Source: an uncultured Pelagibacteraceae bacterium (GTDB lineage: Bacteria; Pseudomonadota; Alphaproteobacteria; Pelagibacterales; Pelagibacteraceae). From it: a stretch of 64,000 bases of DNA. The stretch covers positions 51,795 through 115,794 of the forward strand of contig CACFKI010000002.1 of assembly GCA_902566785.1 (NCBI GenBank), given 5' to 3'. The notes under the pieces are model-generated. The model saw only the letters and a list, made by a program, of their open reading frames with translations, ran no database searches and was not told where the DNA came from. The stretch's first letter is position 1. Each line of letters starts with the position of its first letter. The translations under genes were made by a program, and so were the position numbers. Shown here one piece after another: positions 9,911-22,531 of the stretch.

Positions 9911-10601
9911 AATTAAAAAAAAAAATAATATAGTTAATTTCCCTGGCAATTTAAGTGAAGGTGAAAGAGAAGTTGAGGCAATAATTTTTGCAGCATCAGA
10001 ACCACTCGATATAGATACAATTGAATCTAAAATATCAAAAAAAATTAATGTTCAAAATATTTTAGAGAAATTACAAAAAATATATTCAAATAGAGGGATT
10101 AATTTAGTTTGTATTTCAAAAAAATGGTCTTTTAGAACTTCTGAAAATCTATCTAAATTAATGTCTGAGCAAAAAACTGTAGAGAAAAAACTTTCACGAG
10201 CTGCTGTAGAAACGCTAGCAATCATAGTTTATCATCAACCAGTTACTAGAGCCGAAATAGAGGAGATAAGGGGTGTAGCTTTTGGTACAAATACTTTAGA
10301 AATTTTAATGGAGCTTAATTGGGTTAGACCTCAAGGCAGAAAAGAAGTGCCTGGTAAACCAATTCAATATGGAACGACAGAAAGTTTTTTAAGCCATTTT
10401 AATATTCAAAAACTATCAGATTTACCAACTATTGATGAATTAGGTACTGCTGGATTAATTGACACTTCAAACGTTGATGCAAATATATTTGGAACAGGTA
10501 AGTTTTACAAAGAAAAACAAGATGAAAAAAAGGAAAATATATATTCTGATATTGATGAAATGTTAAATAGCACACTCAATACTGATGACGAAAAAAAATA
10601 A
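9903..10601 (+). CDS. scpB: Segregation and condensation protein B
   Basis: VEAIIFAASEPLD; ETLAIIVYHQPVTRAEIEEIRGV. Confidence 0.9.
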   Translation: MNKIKKKNNIVNFPGNLSEGEREVEAIIFAASEPLDIDTIESKISKKINVQNILEKLQKIYSNRGINLVCISKKWSFRTSENLSKLMSEQKTVEKKLSRAAVETLAIIVYHQPVTRAEIEEIRGVAFGTNTLEILMELNWVRPQGRKEVPGKPIQYGTTESFLSHFNIQKLSDLPTIDELGTAGLIDTSNVDANIFGTGKFYKEKQDEKKENIYSDIDEMLNSTLNTDDEKK

Positions 10602-10641
10602 TTTTCTTTAAAAAATGCGATAATAAAGATATAAGATATTC

Positions 10642-10851
10642 ATGAGTATAGGATTTTGGCAAATAGCGATAGTAGTAATTTTAGTAGTCTTGCTTTTTGG
10701 TAGAGGCAAAATATCTAGTCTAATGGGTGATGTAGCAAAAGGAATTAAGAGCTTTAAAAAAGGTATGGCCTCAGACGCTATAGAAACAGATACAACAAAA
10801 AATGTTTCTGAAGATCAAGATACAAACAATCAAGATACAAACAAAAATTAA
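10642..10851 (+). CDS. tatA: Sec-independent translocase TatA
   Basis: [39 protein letters not shown]. Confidence 0.92.
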   Translation: MSIGFWQIAIVVILVVLLFGRGKISSLMGDVAKGIKSFKKGMASDAIETDTTKNVSEDQDTNNQDTNKN

Positions 10852-10856
10852 TTCAA

Positions 10857-11090
10857 ATGCCAACAATTGGCTGGTTTGAAATTTTAATAGTAGTAACAGT
10901 TGCAATTCTAGTTGTAGGACCTAAAGATTTTCCTTTTATGTTAAAAAAAATTGGTTCGTGGATTGGTTCTGTTAAAAGATATGTTAGCAATGTTCAAAAT
11001 GAAGTGAGTAATCTTGAAGATTTTGAACCTGAAAATCATAATAAAAACGAAAATAATAAAAAGGGTCAGGTTGACAATGGCAAAGAATAA
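10857..11090 (+). CDS. tatB: Sec-independent translocase TatB
   Basis: IGWFEILIVVTVAILVVGPKDFP between tatA and tatC. Confidence 0.88.
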   Translation: MPTIGWFEILIVVTVAILVVGPKDFPFMLKKIGSWIGSVKRYVSNVQNEVSNLEDFEPENHNKNENNKKGQVDNGKE

Positions 11091-11841
11091 AGACTCTGGT
11101 TTTGTATCCCATCTTATCGAACTAAGACAAAGATTAATTAATTCATTAATATTTTTGGCAATTTTATTTGTTATTTGTTATTTTTTCTCAGAACATATAT
11201 ATGGATTTCTAGTCGATCCTTATGCTGAAGCAGTCAAAAAAGATGGAACAGATAGAAGACTGATCTTTACTGCATTACAAGAAACTTTTTTAACATATCT
11301 TAAGGTATCGTTTTTCACTGCTTTTTTTATAACAAGTCCATATATATTAATACAAGTATGGAAATTTATTGCACCAGGTTTATATGACAATGAAAAATCA
11401 GCAATAATGCCTTATCTTATTGTAACCCCAGTTCTTTTTTTGTTAGGTGGTATGCTAGTATATTATCTTATAATGCCTTTAGCTTTTAAATTTTTCCTAT
11501 CTTTTGAAAGTAGTGGCATGGCAACAGGCTTGCCTATACAACTTGAAGCTAAAGTAAATGAATATTTATCTTTAGTGATGAAATTAATTTTTGCTTTTGG
11601 TTTAAGTTTTCAGTTACCGGTTGTTTTAAGTTTGCTAGCTCGAATAAATGTAATTGACTCTGCTTTTTTAAAACAAAGAAGGAAATATGTTGTGGTTATA
11701 ATATTTGCAGCTGCTGCTATATTAACACCACCTGACCCAGTCACTCAAATAGGTTTGGCTATTCCTTTATTAATATTGTATGAGTTATCAATTTTCTCAG
11801 TGAAAATTATTGAAAAAAAAATAGAAAAAGAAAATGCATAA
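11077..11841 (+). CDS. tatC: Sec-independent translocase TatC
   Basis: SHLIELRQRLINS, FSFEssg, LTPPDPVTQIGLAIPLLILYE; start moved to M at 11077 (MAKNKDSG). Confidence 0.92.
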   Translation: MAKNKDSGFVSHLIELRQRLINSLIFLAILFVICYFFSEHIYGFLVDPYAEAVKKDGTDRRLIFTALQETFLTYLKVSFFTAFFITSPYILIQVWKFIAPGLYDNEKSAIMPYLIVTPVLFLLGGMLVYYLIMPLAFKFFLSFESSGMATGLPIQLEAKVNEYLSLVMKLIFAFGLSFQLPVVLSLLARINVIDSAFLKQRRKYVVVIIFAAAAILTPPDPVTQIGLAIPLLILYELSIFSVKIIEKKIEKENA

Positions 11842-13093
11842 TCTTAAAGATATAAGAAATAATTTTGATGAATTTGTTAAATCAATCAAAGAAAGAAATG
11901 TAGATATTAAATTTGATAATATACTAAGTTTAGATAAAGAAAATAGAAATCTAATTCAAAAAAAAGAAAATTTAGAGAAAGAAAAAAAAGAAATTTCTAA
12001 ATCAAAAGATAAGAGTCTATTTGAGAAATCAAAAAGTATTTCTTTAGAAATTGATAATCTAAATGCTAAACAAATAAAATTTAAATCTCAGATAGATGAC
12101 ATATTATCATCTTTGCCAAATTTACCTTTAAAAGATGTTCCATCTGGTAAAGATGAATCTTCAAACATTGAAATTGAAAAAAAAGGTGAAATTAAAAAAT
12201 TTGATTTCAAACCAAAATCTCATTACGAATTAGGTGAACATTTAAAAATGCTTGATTTTGATGTTTCAACTAAAACTACAGGATCTCGTTTTGTTTTTGT
12301 CAAAGATAAATTAGCTTTATTAGAACGAGCTCTATCTAATTTTATGCTGGATGTTCACACAAAAGAAAATGATTATGAGGAAATATCACCTCCATTGATT
12401 GCTAATGAAAATTCAATGTATGGAACCGGACAATTGCCTAAGTTTGAAAATGACCAATTTGAGTTAAAAATTGATGAAAAAAATGATAGAAAATTTTTAA
12501 TTCCTACTGCTGAAGTAATACTTACAAATATTGTAAAAGATAAAATACTCAATATTAAAAATCTACCCTTAAGGTTCGTCGCTTCTACATCTTGCTTTAG
12601 AAAGGAAGCAGGAAGTTATGGAAAAGATACAAAAGGTATGATTAGACAACATCAATTTTATAAAGTTGAACTTGTAAGTATAGTTGAAAATAACAAATGT
12701 GAAGAGGAATTAGAGAGAATGACAAATTGTGCTTCTATGATTTTAGATAAATTAAAATTACCTTACAGAAAAGTATTATTGTGTGCTGGCGATATGGGTT
12801 TTAGTGCTGAAAAGACTTATGACATTGAAGTTTGGTTACCATCAGAAAATAAATATCGTGAAATTTCAAGCTGTTCTTCTTGTGGAACATTTCAGGCTAG
12901 AAGAATGAAATCCAGGTACAAAAACTCGAAAAATGATACTGAATTTGTTGGTACTTTAAATGGCAGTGGGCTTGCTATAGGTAGAACTTTAATTGCTATT
13001 TTGGAAAATTATCAAAACATCGATGGATCTATTACAGTTCCAGAAGTTCTTATACCTTACATGAATAATTTAGATATTATTAAAAGCAAATAG
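11834..13093 (+). CDS. serS: Seryl-tRNA synthetase
   Basis: Class II synthetase, FRKEAGSYGKDTKGMIRQHQFYKVELV, LNGSGLAIGRTLIAILENYQ. Confidence 0.95.
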   Translation: MHNLKDIRNNFDEFVKSIKERNVDIKFDNILSLDKENRNLIQKKENLEKEKKEISKSKDKSLFEKSKSISLEIDNLNAKQIKFKSQIDDILSSLPNLPLKDVPSGKDESSNIEIEKKGEIKKFDFKPKSHYELGEHLKMLDFDVSTKTTGSRFVFVKDKLALLERALSNFMLDVHTKENDYEEISPPLIANENSMYGTGQLPKFENDQFELKIDEKNDRKFLIPTAEVILTNIVKDKILNIKNLPLRFVASTSCFRKEAGSYGKDTKGMIRQHQFYKVELVSIVENNKCEEELERMTNCASMILDKLKLPYRKVLLCAGDMGFSAEKTYDIEVWLPSENKYREISSCSSCGTFQARRMKSRYKNSKNDTEFVGTLNGSGLAIGRTLIAILENYQNIDGSITVPEVLIPYMNNLDIIKSK

Positions 13094-13145
13094 CAGTTGT
13101 GTTAATAATTTAGATAGTATAAACAATCATAAAAAATAATTTATT

Positions 13146-13433
13146 ATGTCAGGATCAGGAATAGGACAGTTCATACCACTAATTTTAATTTTTGTTATTT
13201 TTTATTTTTTTCTAATAAGACCTCAACAAAAAAAAGTTAAAGATCATAAATTAATGGTTGAAAGTTTGAAAAGAGGTGACAAAGTTGTAACTGCGGGTGG
13301 TATAGTTGGTACTGTTGAAAGAGTTATTGATAACGATAAAGTCGAAGTATCAATATCTGATGATGTAAAAGTTGAAATTATTAAAGCAACAGGAATACAA
13401 GCATTATTGAATAATCCAGAAATAAAAAAATAA
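13146..13433 (+). CDS. yajC: Preprotein translocase subunit YajC
   Basis: FYFFLIRPQQKKVKDHKLMVESLKRGDKVVTAGGIVGTV. Confidence 0.95.
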   Translation: MSGSGIGQFIPLILIFVIFYFFLIRPQQKKVKDHKLMVESLKRGDKVVTAGGIVGTVERVIDNDKVEVSISDDVKVEIIKATGIQALLNNPEIKK

Positions 13434-13445
13434 CATTTAAAATCA

Positions 13446-14999
13446 ATGTTATACTTTTCAAAATTAAAAATAGTATCAGTAATAATTTTTACCTTATTAT
13501 TATCATATTTTGCATTATCCAATTTTTTTTCATTTGATGATAATTTTTTTAAAAGAAATATAAATCTTGGACTTGATTTACAGGGTGGGTCATATTTGTT
13601 ATTAGAAATTGATAATGAACCTGTAGTAATTCAACAAGTACAAAATAAATTAATTGATATAAAAAAATACTTAAAAAACAAAAATGTTCAATTTAAAAAT
13701 ATTCAAATAGTTGATAATAAAAATATCAAATTCCAAATAAATGAAAATGATGCCTCAAATATTGAGGAAATTTTTAATAACAAAGATAGTGAAATTAACC
13801 CATACTTTCCAAAATTTAAAACACATCAATTTAATTTAACAATTGATAGCAATAATGTTCAGTTAAAATTATCAGATTATGGGTTAGTTCTTATAAAAAG
13901 TTCTTCACAAGAGCAGGCAATTGAAATAGTTCGAAGAAGAGTTGATGAGGTTGGTACTAACGAACCAAATATCCTTAAAAGAGGTAGTGATAGAATATTA
14001 GTTGAACTTCCAGGTTTAAATAATCCTGATAGAATAAAATCTCTACTTGGAAAAACAGCAAATCTTACTTTTAAATTTGTAACCAATAATTCTGAAGAGT
14101 CTTTTGGTACTGAAAAATTATTATTTGAAGATGGGACAGAAGCAATTGTTAGCAAACGTATAGTACTTAGCGGAGAAAATCTTATTGATGCCAAACCTAG
14201 AATGGATACTCAAAATAATCAAACAGTAGTATCATTTAATTTAGATAGAGTAGGAACAAAAAAATTTGCTAAGGCAACTTCAAACAATGTTGGAAAAAAA
14301 TTAGCCATAATTCTTGATAATAAAATAATTAGCGCACCCACAATTCAAGAGCCTATAGTTGGTGGTTCTGGACAAATAACTGGAGATTTTACATTTCAAT
14401 CTGCTACAGACATGGCTTTACTCCTAAGATCAGGTGCCTTACCAGCACCACTAAATATTATTGAGGAGAGAACCGTCGGCCCAGATTTAGGACAAGACTC
14501 TATAAATTCAGGTTTAATTTCTTTAGTAATTGGTTTTTGTTTAGTAATTTTGTTTATGTTAGTAAAATATAAATTTTTTGGTTTAATTGCTAATATAACA
14601 TTGATATTTAATCTTTTTTTATTGATTGGTATATTAACATTATTTGAAGCAACTCTCACATTACCAGGTATAGCTGGTATAATTTTAACAGTTGGTATGG
14701 CTGTTGATGCTAACGTTTTGATTTATGAAAGAATAAAAGAAGAGAAGAAAAATGAACAAAACCAGCTTTTAGCATTTGATAGTGGTTATACAAAATCAAG
14801 AACTACTATTTTAGACGCAAACATTACCACATTAATAGCTGCAGTAATTTTATTTATTCTAGGATCTGGTCCAGTGAAAGGATTTTCAGTAACCTTGGGA
14901 GTGGGTATTCTTACCACATTATTCTCAGTTTATTTTATTGCAAGACTAATTACTGCTATTTATGTATCAAAAAATAAAAACAAAGAAAAATTATTATAA
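13446..14999 (+). CDS. secD: Protein translocase subunit SecD
   Basis: LGLDLQGGSYLLLEID; GMAVDANVLIYERIKEE. Confidence 0.95.
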   Translation: MLYFSKLKIVSVIIFTLLLSYFALSNFFSFDDNFFKRNINLGLDLQGGSYLLLEIDNEPVVIQQVQNKLIDIKKYLKNKNVQFKNIQIVDNKNIKFQINENDASNIEEIFNNKDSEINPYFPKFKTHQFNLTIDSNNVQLKLSDYGLVLIKSSSQEQAIEIVRRRVDEVGTNEPNILKRGSDRILVELPGLNNPDRIKSLLGKTANLTFKFVTNNSEESFGTEKLLFEDGTEAIVSKRIVLSGENLIDAKPRMDTQNNQTVVSFNLDRVGTKKFAKATSNNVGKKLAIILDNKIISAPTIQEPIVGGSGQITGDFTFQSATDMALLLRSGALPAPLNIIEERTVGPDLGQDSINSGLISLVIGFCLVILFMLVKYKFFGLIANITLIFNLFLLIGILTLFEATLTLPGIAGIILTVGMAVDANVLIYERIKEEKKNEQNQLLAFDSGYTKSRTTILDANITTLIAAVILFILGSGPVKGFSVTLGVGILTTLFSVYFIARLITAIYVSKNKNKEKLL

Positions 15000-15901
15000 T
15001 GGAAAAAAAAAATATACCCTTTAATTTATTTTATAAACAATTTAATTTTGTATCATTGTTATTAATTGCTTTATCCTTAGTTTTCTTAGTTTTTAAAGGT
15101 TTAAATTATGGCGTAGATTTCAAAGGTGGAACTTTAATAGAGCTGAGAACCACAGATAAAACTATTAGCATTTCCGATTTGAGAAAATCATTTACAAAAA
15201 TGGAATTAGGAGATGTTTCCGTTAAAAACTTTGGTAATGAAAATGATTTTATCATCAAATTTGAAAAAAAAGAACAATTAGAAGAAAATTTTATAGTAAA
15301 TTTAAAAAATGAATTAAAAAAAGATATTGGTGATTCATTTAATTTTCGTAGAGTTGAAAGTGTAGGGCCAAAAGTTAGCAGTGAATTACTTAAATCTGGT
15401 ATTTTAGCAATTGCACTATCTTTAGGTGCGATGCTAATTTATATATGGATTAGATTTGAATGGCAATTTAGTTTAGGAGCTATTGCAGCTATATTTCATG
15501 ATGTTGTCATAACTCTTGGTTTTTTTTCTGTTTTAAATTTGGAGATAAACCTATCTATTGTTGCAGCTGTATTAACTATTGTAGGCTATTCAATGAATGA
15601 TACCGTTGTGATCTTTGATAGAGTTAGAGAAAACCTAAAAAAATATTCTGATATTAAAATTTTTGATTTAACAAATATTTCAATTAATGAGACATTGTCT
15701 CGAACTATAATAACATCTGCTACCACTTTATTAGCTCTATTATCTATATTTATTTTTGGTGGAGAAATATTAAAAGGATTTTCTTTCGCTATGATACTTG
15801 GAGTTATAATTGGTACATACTCTTCAATCTATATTGCTAATCCAATATTAGTGATGTTAAATGTTACTCAAAAGACTATAATTAAAGAGGATACAGATTA
15901 A
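14999..15901 (+). CDS. secF: Protein translocase subunit SecF
   Basis: GVDFKGGTLIEL; VGYSMNDTVVIFDRVREN. Confidence 0.95.
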   Translation: MEKKNIPFNLFYKQFNFVSLLLIALSLVFLVFKGLNYGVDFKGGTLIELRTTDKTISISDLRKSFTKMELGDVSVKNFGNENDFIIKFEKKEQLEENFIVNLKNELKKDIGDSFNFRRVESVGPKVSSELLKSGILAIALSLGAMLIYIWIRFEWQFSLGAIAAIFHDVVITLGFFSVLNLEINLSIVAAVLTIVGYSMNDTVVIFDRVRENLKKYSDIKIFDLTNISINETLSRTIITSATTLLALLSIFIFGGEILKGFSFAMILGVIIGTYSSIYIANPILVMLNVTQKTIIKEDTD

Positions 15902-16497
15902 TATAAATTCTGCGCTGCTACCATTGATAATAGCATTGGTAGAGATAACAATGTATTAGTTCTAGATGCAATTAAAGCTCTTTTAGCTGCGATAGGTTTT
16001 TCTTCATCTGTTGCTTCAACAATTCCTAAAACTTTCTTTTGACTTGGCCAAATTACAAACCATACGTTAATGGCCATAATTATACCTAACCACATACCTA
16101 TACCTATGGCTGTATTTCTGCCACCACCGCTGCCAATTCCCAAAACCATAGCGTCATGAACATAACCGTTTAAATATGCTACAATTAATCCTGTTACAAC
16201 GGTTGTAAGTGCTGCCCATCTAAACCAAAACAATGCAGATGGTGCTATTACTTTAGTTATTGCTGGTTTCTGTTCGTCTGTTATTTTTGACATATTTGGA
16301 ACTTGAACAAAATTAAAATACCATAACAAACCAATCCACATAATTCCTGCAGCAACATGAAAGTATCTAAATAACCAACTCCAAAAATATGTGTCAATGT
16401 CAAAACCTCCTACACCAAATGATAGAAAGATAAATAGTAATATAGATAAAAGTAAAGATGTATGGACTACTTTAGACAGTGATGAAAAAAAATTCAT
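15898..16497 (-). CDS. Urate-hydroxylase PuuD-like membrane protein
   Basis: WLFRYFHVAAGIMWIGLLWYFNFVQVP, multiple TM, no visible C-terminal cytochrome domain. Confidence 0.65.
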   Translation of the reverse strand: MNFFSSLSKVVHTSLLLSILLFIFLSFGVGGFDIDTYFWSWLFRYFHVAAGIMWIGLLWYFNFVQVPNMSKITDEQKPAITKVIAPSALFWFRWAALTTVVTGLIVAYLNGYVHDAMVLGIGSGGGRNTAIGIGMWLGIIMAINVWFVIWPSQKKVLGIVEATDEEKPIAAKRALIASRTNTLLSLPMLLSMVAAQNLY

Positions 16498-16528
16498 AAG
16501 ACTACTATATACTAATTAATTTCATAAA

Positions 16529-19405
16529 TTAAGCAGTTTTTTTGTATTTATTACTTAACATTGGTTTTAAAAATTGACCAGTAAAACTGTTTTTAACACT
16601 ACAAATTTCCTCAGGTTTGCCTTCTGCAATAATTTCACCACCTTTGACTCCACCCTCAGGTCCCATATCAACAATATAATCAGCTGTTTTTATTACATCT
16701 AAATTATGTTCAATTACAACAACACTATTTCCTGTTGCTACAAAAGTATGAAGGATTTCCAAAAGTTTTTTTATATCGTGTTGATGTAAACCAGTGGTAG
16801 GTTCATCTAAAATATACATTGTTCTTCCTGTTGATCTTTTAGATAATTCTTTGGCTAATTTTATTCTTTGTGCTTCTCCGCCAGATAATGTAGTAGCTTG
16901 TTGTCCTATTTTAATATATCCCAAACCTACTTTTTTTAATGTTAATAGTTTTGATCTAATATTTGAAATATTTTCAAAATATTCGCAACCTTCATCAACA
17001 GTCATATTTAACACATCTGCTATACTCTTATCTTTAAATTTAATTTCTAATGTTTCTCTATTATATCTAGTTCCCTTGCACTCATCACATTCTATATAAA
17101 CATCAGGTAAAAAATGCATTTCATAGGTTATAACTCCGTCACCTTCACATGCTTCACATCTACCTCCTTTTACATTGAATGAAAATCTTCCTGGTTTATA
17201 TCCTCTGCTTTTAGATTCTGGTAATCCTGTAAACCAATCTCTAATTGGTCCAAAAGCACCAGTGTATGTTGCTGGATTTGATCTTGGTGTTCTTCCTATT
17301 GGAGATTGATCTATATCTATAACTTTATCTATTAATTCTATTCCTTTAAAACTTTTAAAGGGTTTAGGAATTTTTCTTGATTTGTTATTATTTAAAGACA
17401 AATTTAATGCATTATATAAAGTTTGTAATATTAATGTAGATTTACCACTGCCAGACACACCAGTTATACAAGTTAAACTCCCTAAAGGTATTTTTAAATT
17501 TACATTCTTTAAATTATTTCCACTGGCTCCACCTATTTCTAGAAATCTTCCGTTTTTGGCTAATCTTCTATTTTTAGGTATTGGTATAAAAAATTTATTT
17601 GATAGGTATTTTCCAGTGATACTATTATTACTTTTAATAATTTCCTGATAAGAACCTTGAGAAATAACTTCTCCACCATTTTTTCCTGCTTCAGGACCAA
17701 GATCAATTATATGATCAGCATTTTCCATAGTTTCGGTATCATGTTCAACTACAATTACTGTATTGCCTAAATCTCTTAATCTTTTAAGTGCATTTATTAA
17801 TTTAACGTTATCTTTTTGATGTAAACCAATTGAAGGTTCGTCAAGCACATACAAAACTCCAGTCAGGCCTGATCCAATTTGAGATGCTAACCTTATTCTT
17901 TGAGCTTCACCACCTGATAAAGTACCAGATTCTCTTGAGAGAGTAAGATAATCAAGCCCAACGTTTAAAAGAAAATCCAATCTTTCATTAATCTCTTTTA
18001 AAATGTGCTCAGCAATTTTTATTTGTCTTGGATCTAGTTTTATATTTAATGATTTAAACCATTCTCTAGCATCAACAATTGATTTTTCTGTGACTTGACT
18101 GATATTAAGTTTATCTATTTTAACACATAAAGCTTCATCTTTTAGCCTCATACCATTACATCTTTCACATTTAGTATCAGATTGATATTGTGCAATTTCC
18201 TCTCTTTTCCAATCGCTATCAGTTTCTAAATATCTTCTTTCTAAATTATTTATTACACCTTCAAAAGTTTTTTTATGTGAATATTTTTCATATCCATCAT
18301 CGTATAAAAACTTAATTTCCTCGTCATCAGAACCATATAAAATAATATTTTTAATTTTTTTTGGAAGTTTTTCCCATCTATCATTTAATGAAAATTCAAA
18401 ATGTTTAGCAAGAGAAGATAAAGTTTGTGCATAATAAAGTGACGATGATTTTGCCCAAGGGACTATTGCTCCATCAGCTAAACTTTTTTTTTCATTTGGA
18501 ACTACTAAATTTGGATCTACGTTTAATTTAACACCTATTCCATCACATTCTTCACATGCTCCGTAAGGACTGTTAAAAGAGAACAGTCTAGGTTCAATTT
18601 CTTCTATTGTAAAACCACTTTCTGGGCATGCAAAACTTGTAGAAAAAATTATATTTTCAGTTTTCCTGAATTTTTTTGGAAGAGTTTCATTTTCATATTC
18701 TACGAAAAGTAAACCGTTTGATAGATTTACAGCAGTTTCAACACTTTCAGCTAATCTATTTCCTAAAGAAGAGTTTAAAATTATTCTATCTACCAATACT
18801 GAAATATTATGTTTAACTTTTTTATTTAGTTCAGGTGCTTGGTCTATTTCATATAATTTATCATCAATTTTTATTTTTCTAAATCCTCTTTTTTTGTATG
18901 ATAATATTTCTTTTTTATATTCACCTTTTCTACCTCTTACTACTGGAGCAAATAAATATATTGTAGATTTTTTTGGTAGATCTTTAATTTTGTCTACAAT
19001 TTGTGAAATTGTTTGAGATGTAATTGGCTTTCCTGTAAAAGGAGAATATGGAATTCCTGCTCTTGCAAATAAAACTCTCATATAGTCATAAATTTCTGTA
19101 ACAGTAGCCACTGTTGATCTTGGATTCTTTGAAGTATTTTTTTGTTCTATGGAAATAGCTGGACTTAAACCCTCTATTAGGTCTACATTTGGCTTTTTCA
19201 TTTTGTCTAAAAACTGTCTTGCATATGCTGATAAACTTTCAACATATCTCCTTTGACCCTCAGCATATATCGTATCAAATGCCAAAGAAGACTTTCCTGA
19301 CCCTGACAGGCCTGTTATCACAACAAATTTGTCCTTGGGAATTTCTAAAGAAATATTCTTCAGATTATGTTCTTTTGCGCCCTTAATAACTATCTTTTTA
19401 AGCAT
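16529..19405 (-). CDS. uvrA: Excinuclease ABC subunit A
   Basis: [35 protein letters not shown]; duplicated ABC domains and zinc motifs. Confidence 0.97.
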   Translation of the reverse strand: MLKKIVIKGAKEHNLKNISLEIPKDKFVVITGLSGSGKSSLAFDTIYAEGQRRYVESLSAYARQFLDKMKKPNVDLIEGLSPAISIEQKNTSKNPRSTVATVTEIYDYMRVLFARAGIPYSPFTGKPITSQTISQIVDKIKDLPKKSTIYLFAPVVRGRKGEYKKEILSYKKRGFRKIKIDDKLYEIDQAPELNKKVKHNISVLVDRIILNSSLGNRLAESVETAVNLSNGLLFVEYENETLPKKFRKTENIIFSTSFACPESGFTIEEIEPRLFSFNSPYGACEECDGIGVKLNVDPNLVVPNEKKSLADGAIVPWAKSSSLYYAQTLSSLAKHFEFSLNDRWEKLPKKIKNIILYGSDDEEIKFLYDDGYEKYSHKKTFEGVINNLERRYLETDSDWKREEIAQYQSDTKCERCNGMRLKDEALCVKIDKLNISQVTEKSIVDAREWFKSLNIKLDPRQIKIAEHILKEINERLDFLLNVGLDYLTLSRESGTLSGGEAQRIRLASQIGSGLTGVLYVLDEPSIGLHQKDNVKLINALKRLRDLGNTVIVVEHDTETMENADHIIDLGPEAGKNGGEVISQGSYQEIIKSNNSITGKYLSNKFFIPIPKNRRLAKNGRFLEIGGASGNNLKNVNLKIPLGSLTCITGVSGSGKSTLILQTLYNALNLSLNNNKSRKIPKPFKSFKGIELIDKVIDIDQSPIGRTPRSNPATYTGAFGPIRDWFTGLPESKSRGYKPGRFSFNVKGGRCEACEGDGVITYEMHFLPDVYIECDECKGTRYNRETLEIKFKDKSIADVLNMTVDEGCEYFENISNIRSKLLTLKKVGLGYIKIGQQATTLSGGEAQRIKLAKELSKRSTGRTMYILDEPTTGLHQHDIKKLLEILHTFVATGNSVVVIEHNLDVIKTADYIVDMGPEGGVKGGEIIAEGKPEEICSVKNSFTGQFLKPMLSNKYKKTA

Positions 19406-19496
19406 AATTTTAGTTGATTTAGTTTAATATAATTAATATTCAATTCAAATTGTGATATATAATAAGTTTAAATCAAATCAATTTATTTAAAATAAT

Positions 19497-19946
19497 ATGG
19501 CAGGAAGTTTAAATAAAGTACTTTTAATTGGACGATTAGGCGCAGATCCAGAGATAAAACAAATGGTAAATGGTAAAAGTGTTGCACGTCTGAGTTTAGC
19601 CACTAGCCAATCTTGGAAAGATAAATCAACAGGTGAAAAAAAGGAAAAAACTGAATGGCACAGAATTGTGGTCTTCAATGAGGGTTTAGTAAATGTAGTT
19701 CAGCAATACTTAAAAAAGGGAGCTCAAATTTATGTTGAAGGTCAAATTAGCACTAGAAAATGGAAAGACGAACAAAGTGGTCAAGACAAATACTCAACTG
19801 AAATAGTTATTCAAGGATACAACTCATCTCTTACTATGCTTGGTGGAGGTAATCAAAATTCTATACCTTCACAAGATAATAAACAAAGTATTGAGGACTC
19901 TTCTCAAGTAAATCCGAATGATTTAGATGACGATATACCATTCTAG
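19497..19946 (+). CDS. ssb: Single-stranded DNA-binding protein
   Basis: [17 protein letters not shown]; acidic tail DDDIPF. Confidence 0.96.
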   Translation: MAGSLNKVLLIGRLGADPEIKQMVNGKSVARLSLATSQSWKDKSTGEKKEKTEWHRIVVFNEGLVNVVQQYLKKGAQIYVEGQISTRKWKDEQSGQDKYSTEIVIQGYNSSLTMLGGGNQNSIPSQDNKQSIEDSSQVNPNDLDDDIPF

Positions 19947-19951
19947 TTTTT

Positions 19952-22531
19952 ATGCAAAAAAACCCAATAACAAAAGATAACAATATTAAAACAATTTCGA
20001 TGTATGATGAGATGAGCTCGTCATATTTATCTTACGCAATGAGTGTTATTATAAGTAGAGCATTGCCAGATGTTCGAGATGGTCTGAAGCCTGTCCATAG
20101 GAGAATTATATACGCTATGCATAAAGGTGGATTCGATTGGTCTAAACAATTTAGAAAGTCTGCTAGAATAGTAGGAGATGTTATTGGTAAATATCATCCT
20201 CACGGTGACCAAGCCGTTTATGATGCTTTGGTGCGAATGGTACAAGATTTTTCTATGAGTCAACCTTTAATAGATGGTCAAGGAAACTTTGGATCGATTG
20301 ATGGCGACCCTCCAGCCGCTATGAGATATACAGAAACACGATTATCAAAAATTTCACAACATCTAATAGATGAAATAGAAAAAGATACAGTAGAGTTTAA
20401 AAACAATTATGACGAAACTGAAAAAGAACCTATTGTACTTCCTGCACAATATCCAAATCTACTAGTAAATGGAGCTGGTGGAATTGCTGTTGGTATGGCC
20501 ACTAGCATTCCTCCACATAACTTAGGTGAAGTAATTGATGGAACATTAGCTTTAATTAATAATAAAGATATAAAAATTTCTGAACTTATGAAGTTCATAC
20601 CTGGACCAGATTTTCCAACAGGTGGTATTATTATTGGTAAAAAAATTATTAAGGAAGGTTACAAATCTGGAAGGGGATCTTTTAAAATTAGAGGTGAAAT
20701 TAGCGTTGAAAATCTTAAGAACGGTAAAGATAGGTTAGTTATATCCTCAATTCCTTATCAAGTTAATAAATCTAATCTTAATGAAAGGATTGCTGAGTTG
20801 GTAAGAGATAAGAAAATAGAAGGTATAAGAGATATAAGAGATGAATCTAATAGAGAAGGAATAAGAGTTGCTATTGATTTAAGAAATAACGTAGAACCTG
20901 AGACTATTAAGAGGCAACTATTTAAATATACAACTTTAGAGAGTTCATTTGGTTTTAATACATTAGCAATAGTAAACAATAAACCAAAAACTTGTAGCCT
21001 AAAAGATTTTCTAGAGAGTTTTTTAAAGTTTAGAGAAGATGTTGTAATTAAAAAAACTAAATTTGAACTTAAAAAAGCTGAGATTAGAGCTCACATTTTA
21101 ATTGGATTATCAGTCTCAGTTGAAAACTTAGACAAAATTATTAAAATAATAAGATCCTCAAAGAATCCTGATTTAGCTAAAAAAACATTATTAAGTACAA
21201 AATGGAAAATATCTAAATCACAAAAATTTTTAAAACTTATCGAAAATAAAAAAAGTTCAAATGCGTATAATTTAAGCAAAGAACAAGTAGATGCAATTTT
21301 AGAATTAAGATTGCAGAAGCTTACCGCCCTTGGAATTTCTGAAATTGAAGATGAAATAAATAAACTAGCTAATTTGATTATTAAACTTAAAAAAATAATA
21401 AATTCAAAAAAAGAACTTCTTAAAGTTATTAGTGAAGATCTTAATAATATCAAAAATAAATATTCAGTACCAAGGAGAACACAAATAATAGATGCTGTTT
21501 TAAATTATGACATTGAGGAAACTATACAAAAAGAAAATGTGATTATTACTGTCACATTACAAGGTTATATTAAACGTGGAGCATTGAGTAATGTAAAACA
21601 ACAAAAAAGAGGAGGAAAAGGTAAAACTGGTATCGTAACTAGAGAGGAAGACTCAGTAGTACAAACACTATCTGTAAGTACACATACACAAGTTCTTTTC
21701 TTTTCAACCGAAGGTCTAGTTTACAGATTAAAAGGTTGGAAAATACCAGAAGGTTCAGCAACCTCTAGAGGTAAATCTTTATTTAACATTTTGCCGTTAA
21801 AGAGCCATCAATCAATTAGCTCAATAATGCCTTATCCAGAAGAAAACGAAAAAAATAAAGGACTTCATATAATATTTGCAACAGCAAAAGGGAAAATTAG
21901 AAAAAATAATTTAGATGATTTTTCATCTATAAATACTAGTGGAAAAATAGCAATGAAGTTAGATTCCGATGATAAAATTGTTGGAGTTAAAATTTGCAGT
22001 GATGATCAAGATATAATTTTAAGTACAATGTTAGGTAAATGTATAAGATTTGAGTCAAAAAAGCTTAGAGTTTTTAAGGGAAGATCATCAAAAGGTATAA
22101 GAGGCATAAATTTACAGGATAAAGACTCAATAGTATCTTTATCTATACTTGACCATGATAATAGTAAAAAAAATGGAAAAATAAGCAAAGTTGATAAGTC
22201 TGAAAAGATAGCAAAAGAAAATTATATTTTATCAATAACAGAAAATGGATTTGGAAAAAGAACTTCTCATTATGAATATAGAGTTACAAATAGAGGTGGA
22301 AAAGGAATAATTGGAATAATTAATTCTTCAAGAAATGGAAATATCTCATCTTCATTTCCTGTAAATGAAGGAGATGATGTACTAATCTCCACCAATAAAG
22401 GCAGAGTAATAAGAACAGCGGTAAAAGAAATTAGAATAGCGGGAAGAAATACTCAAGGCGTGAGAATTATTAAGTTATCTGGTGAAGAAAAAGTTGTTTC
22501 AGCAATTAAAATTGATGATAACTTAAAATAA
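19952..22531 (+). CDS. gyrA: DNA gyrase subunit A
   Basis: [46 protein letters not shown]. Confidence 0.95.
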   Translation: MQKNPITKDNNIKTISMYDEMSSSYLSYAMSVIISRALPDVRDGLKPVHRRIIYAMHKGGFDWSKQFRKSARIVGDVIGKYHPHGDQAVYDALVRMVQDFSMSQPLIDGQGNFGSIDGDPPAAMRYTETRLSKISQHLIDEIEKDTVEFKNNYDETEKEPIVLPAQYPNLLVNGAGGIAVGMATSIPPHNLGEVIDGTLALINNKDIKISELMKFIPGPDFPTGGIIIGKKIIKEGYKSGRGSFKIRGEISVENLKNGKDRLVISSIPYQVNKSNLNERIAELVRDKKIEGIRDIRDESNREGIRVAIDLRNNVEPETIKRQLFKYTTLESSFGFNTLAIVNNKPKTCSLKDFLESFLKFREDVVIKKTKFELKKAEIRAHILIGLSVSVENLDKIIKIIRSSKNPDLAKKTLLSTKWKISKSQKFLKLIENKKSSNAYNLSKEQVDAILELRLQKLTALGISEIEDEINKLANLIIKLKKIINSKKELLKVISEDLNNIKNKYSVPRRTQIIDAVLNYDIEETIQKENVIITVTLQGYIKRGALSNVKQQKRGGKGKTGIVTREEDSVVQTLSVSTHTQVLFFSTEGLVYRLKGWKIPEGSATSRGKSLFNILPLKSHQSISSIMPYPEENEKNKGLHIIFATAKGKIRKNNLDDFSSINTSGKIAMKLDSDDKIVGVKICSDDQDIILSTMLGKCIRFESKKLRVFKGRSSKGIRGINLQDKDSIVSLSILDHDNSKKNGKISKVDKSEKIAKENYILSITENGFGKRTSHYEYRVTNRGGKGIIGIINSSRNGNISSSFPVNEGDDVLISTNKGRVIRTAVKEIRIAGRNTQGVRIIKLSGEEKVVSAIKIDDNLK

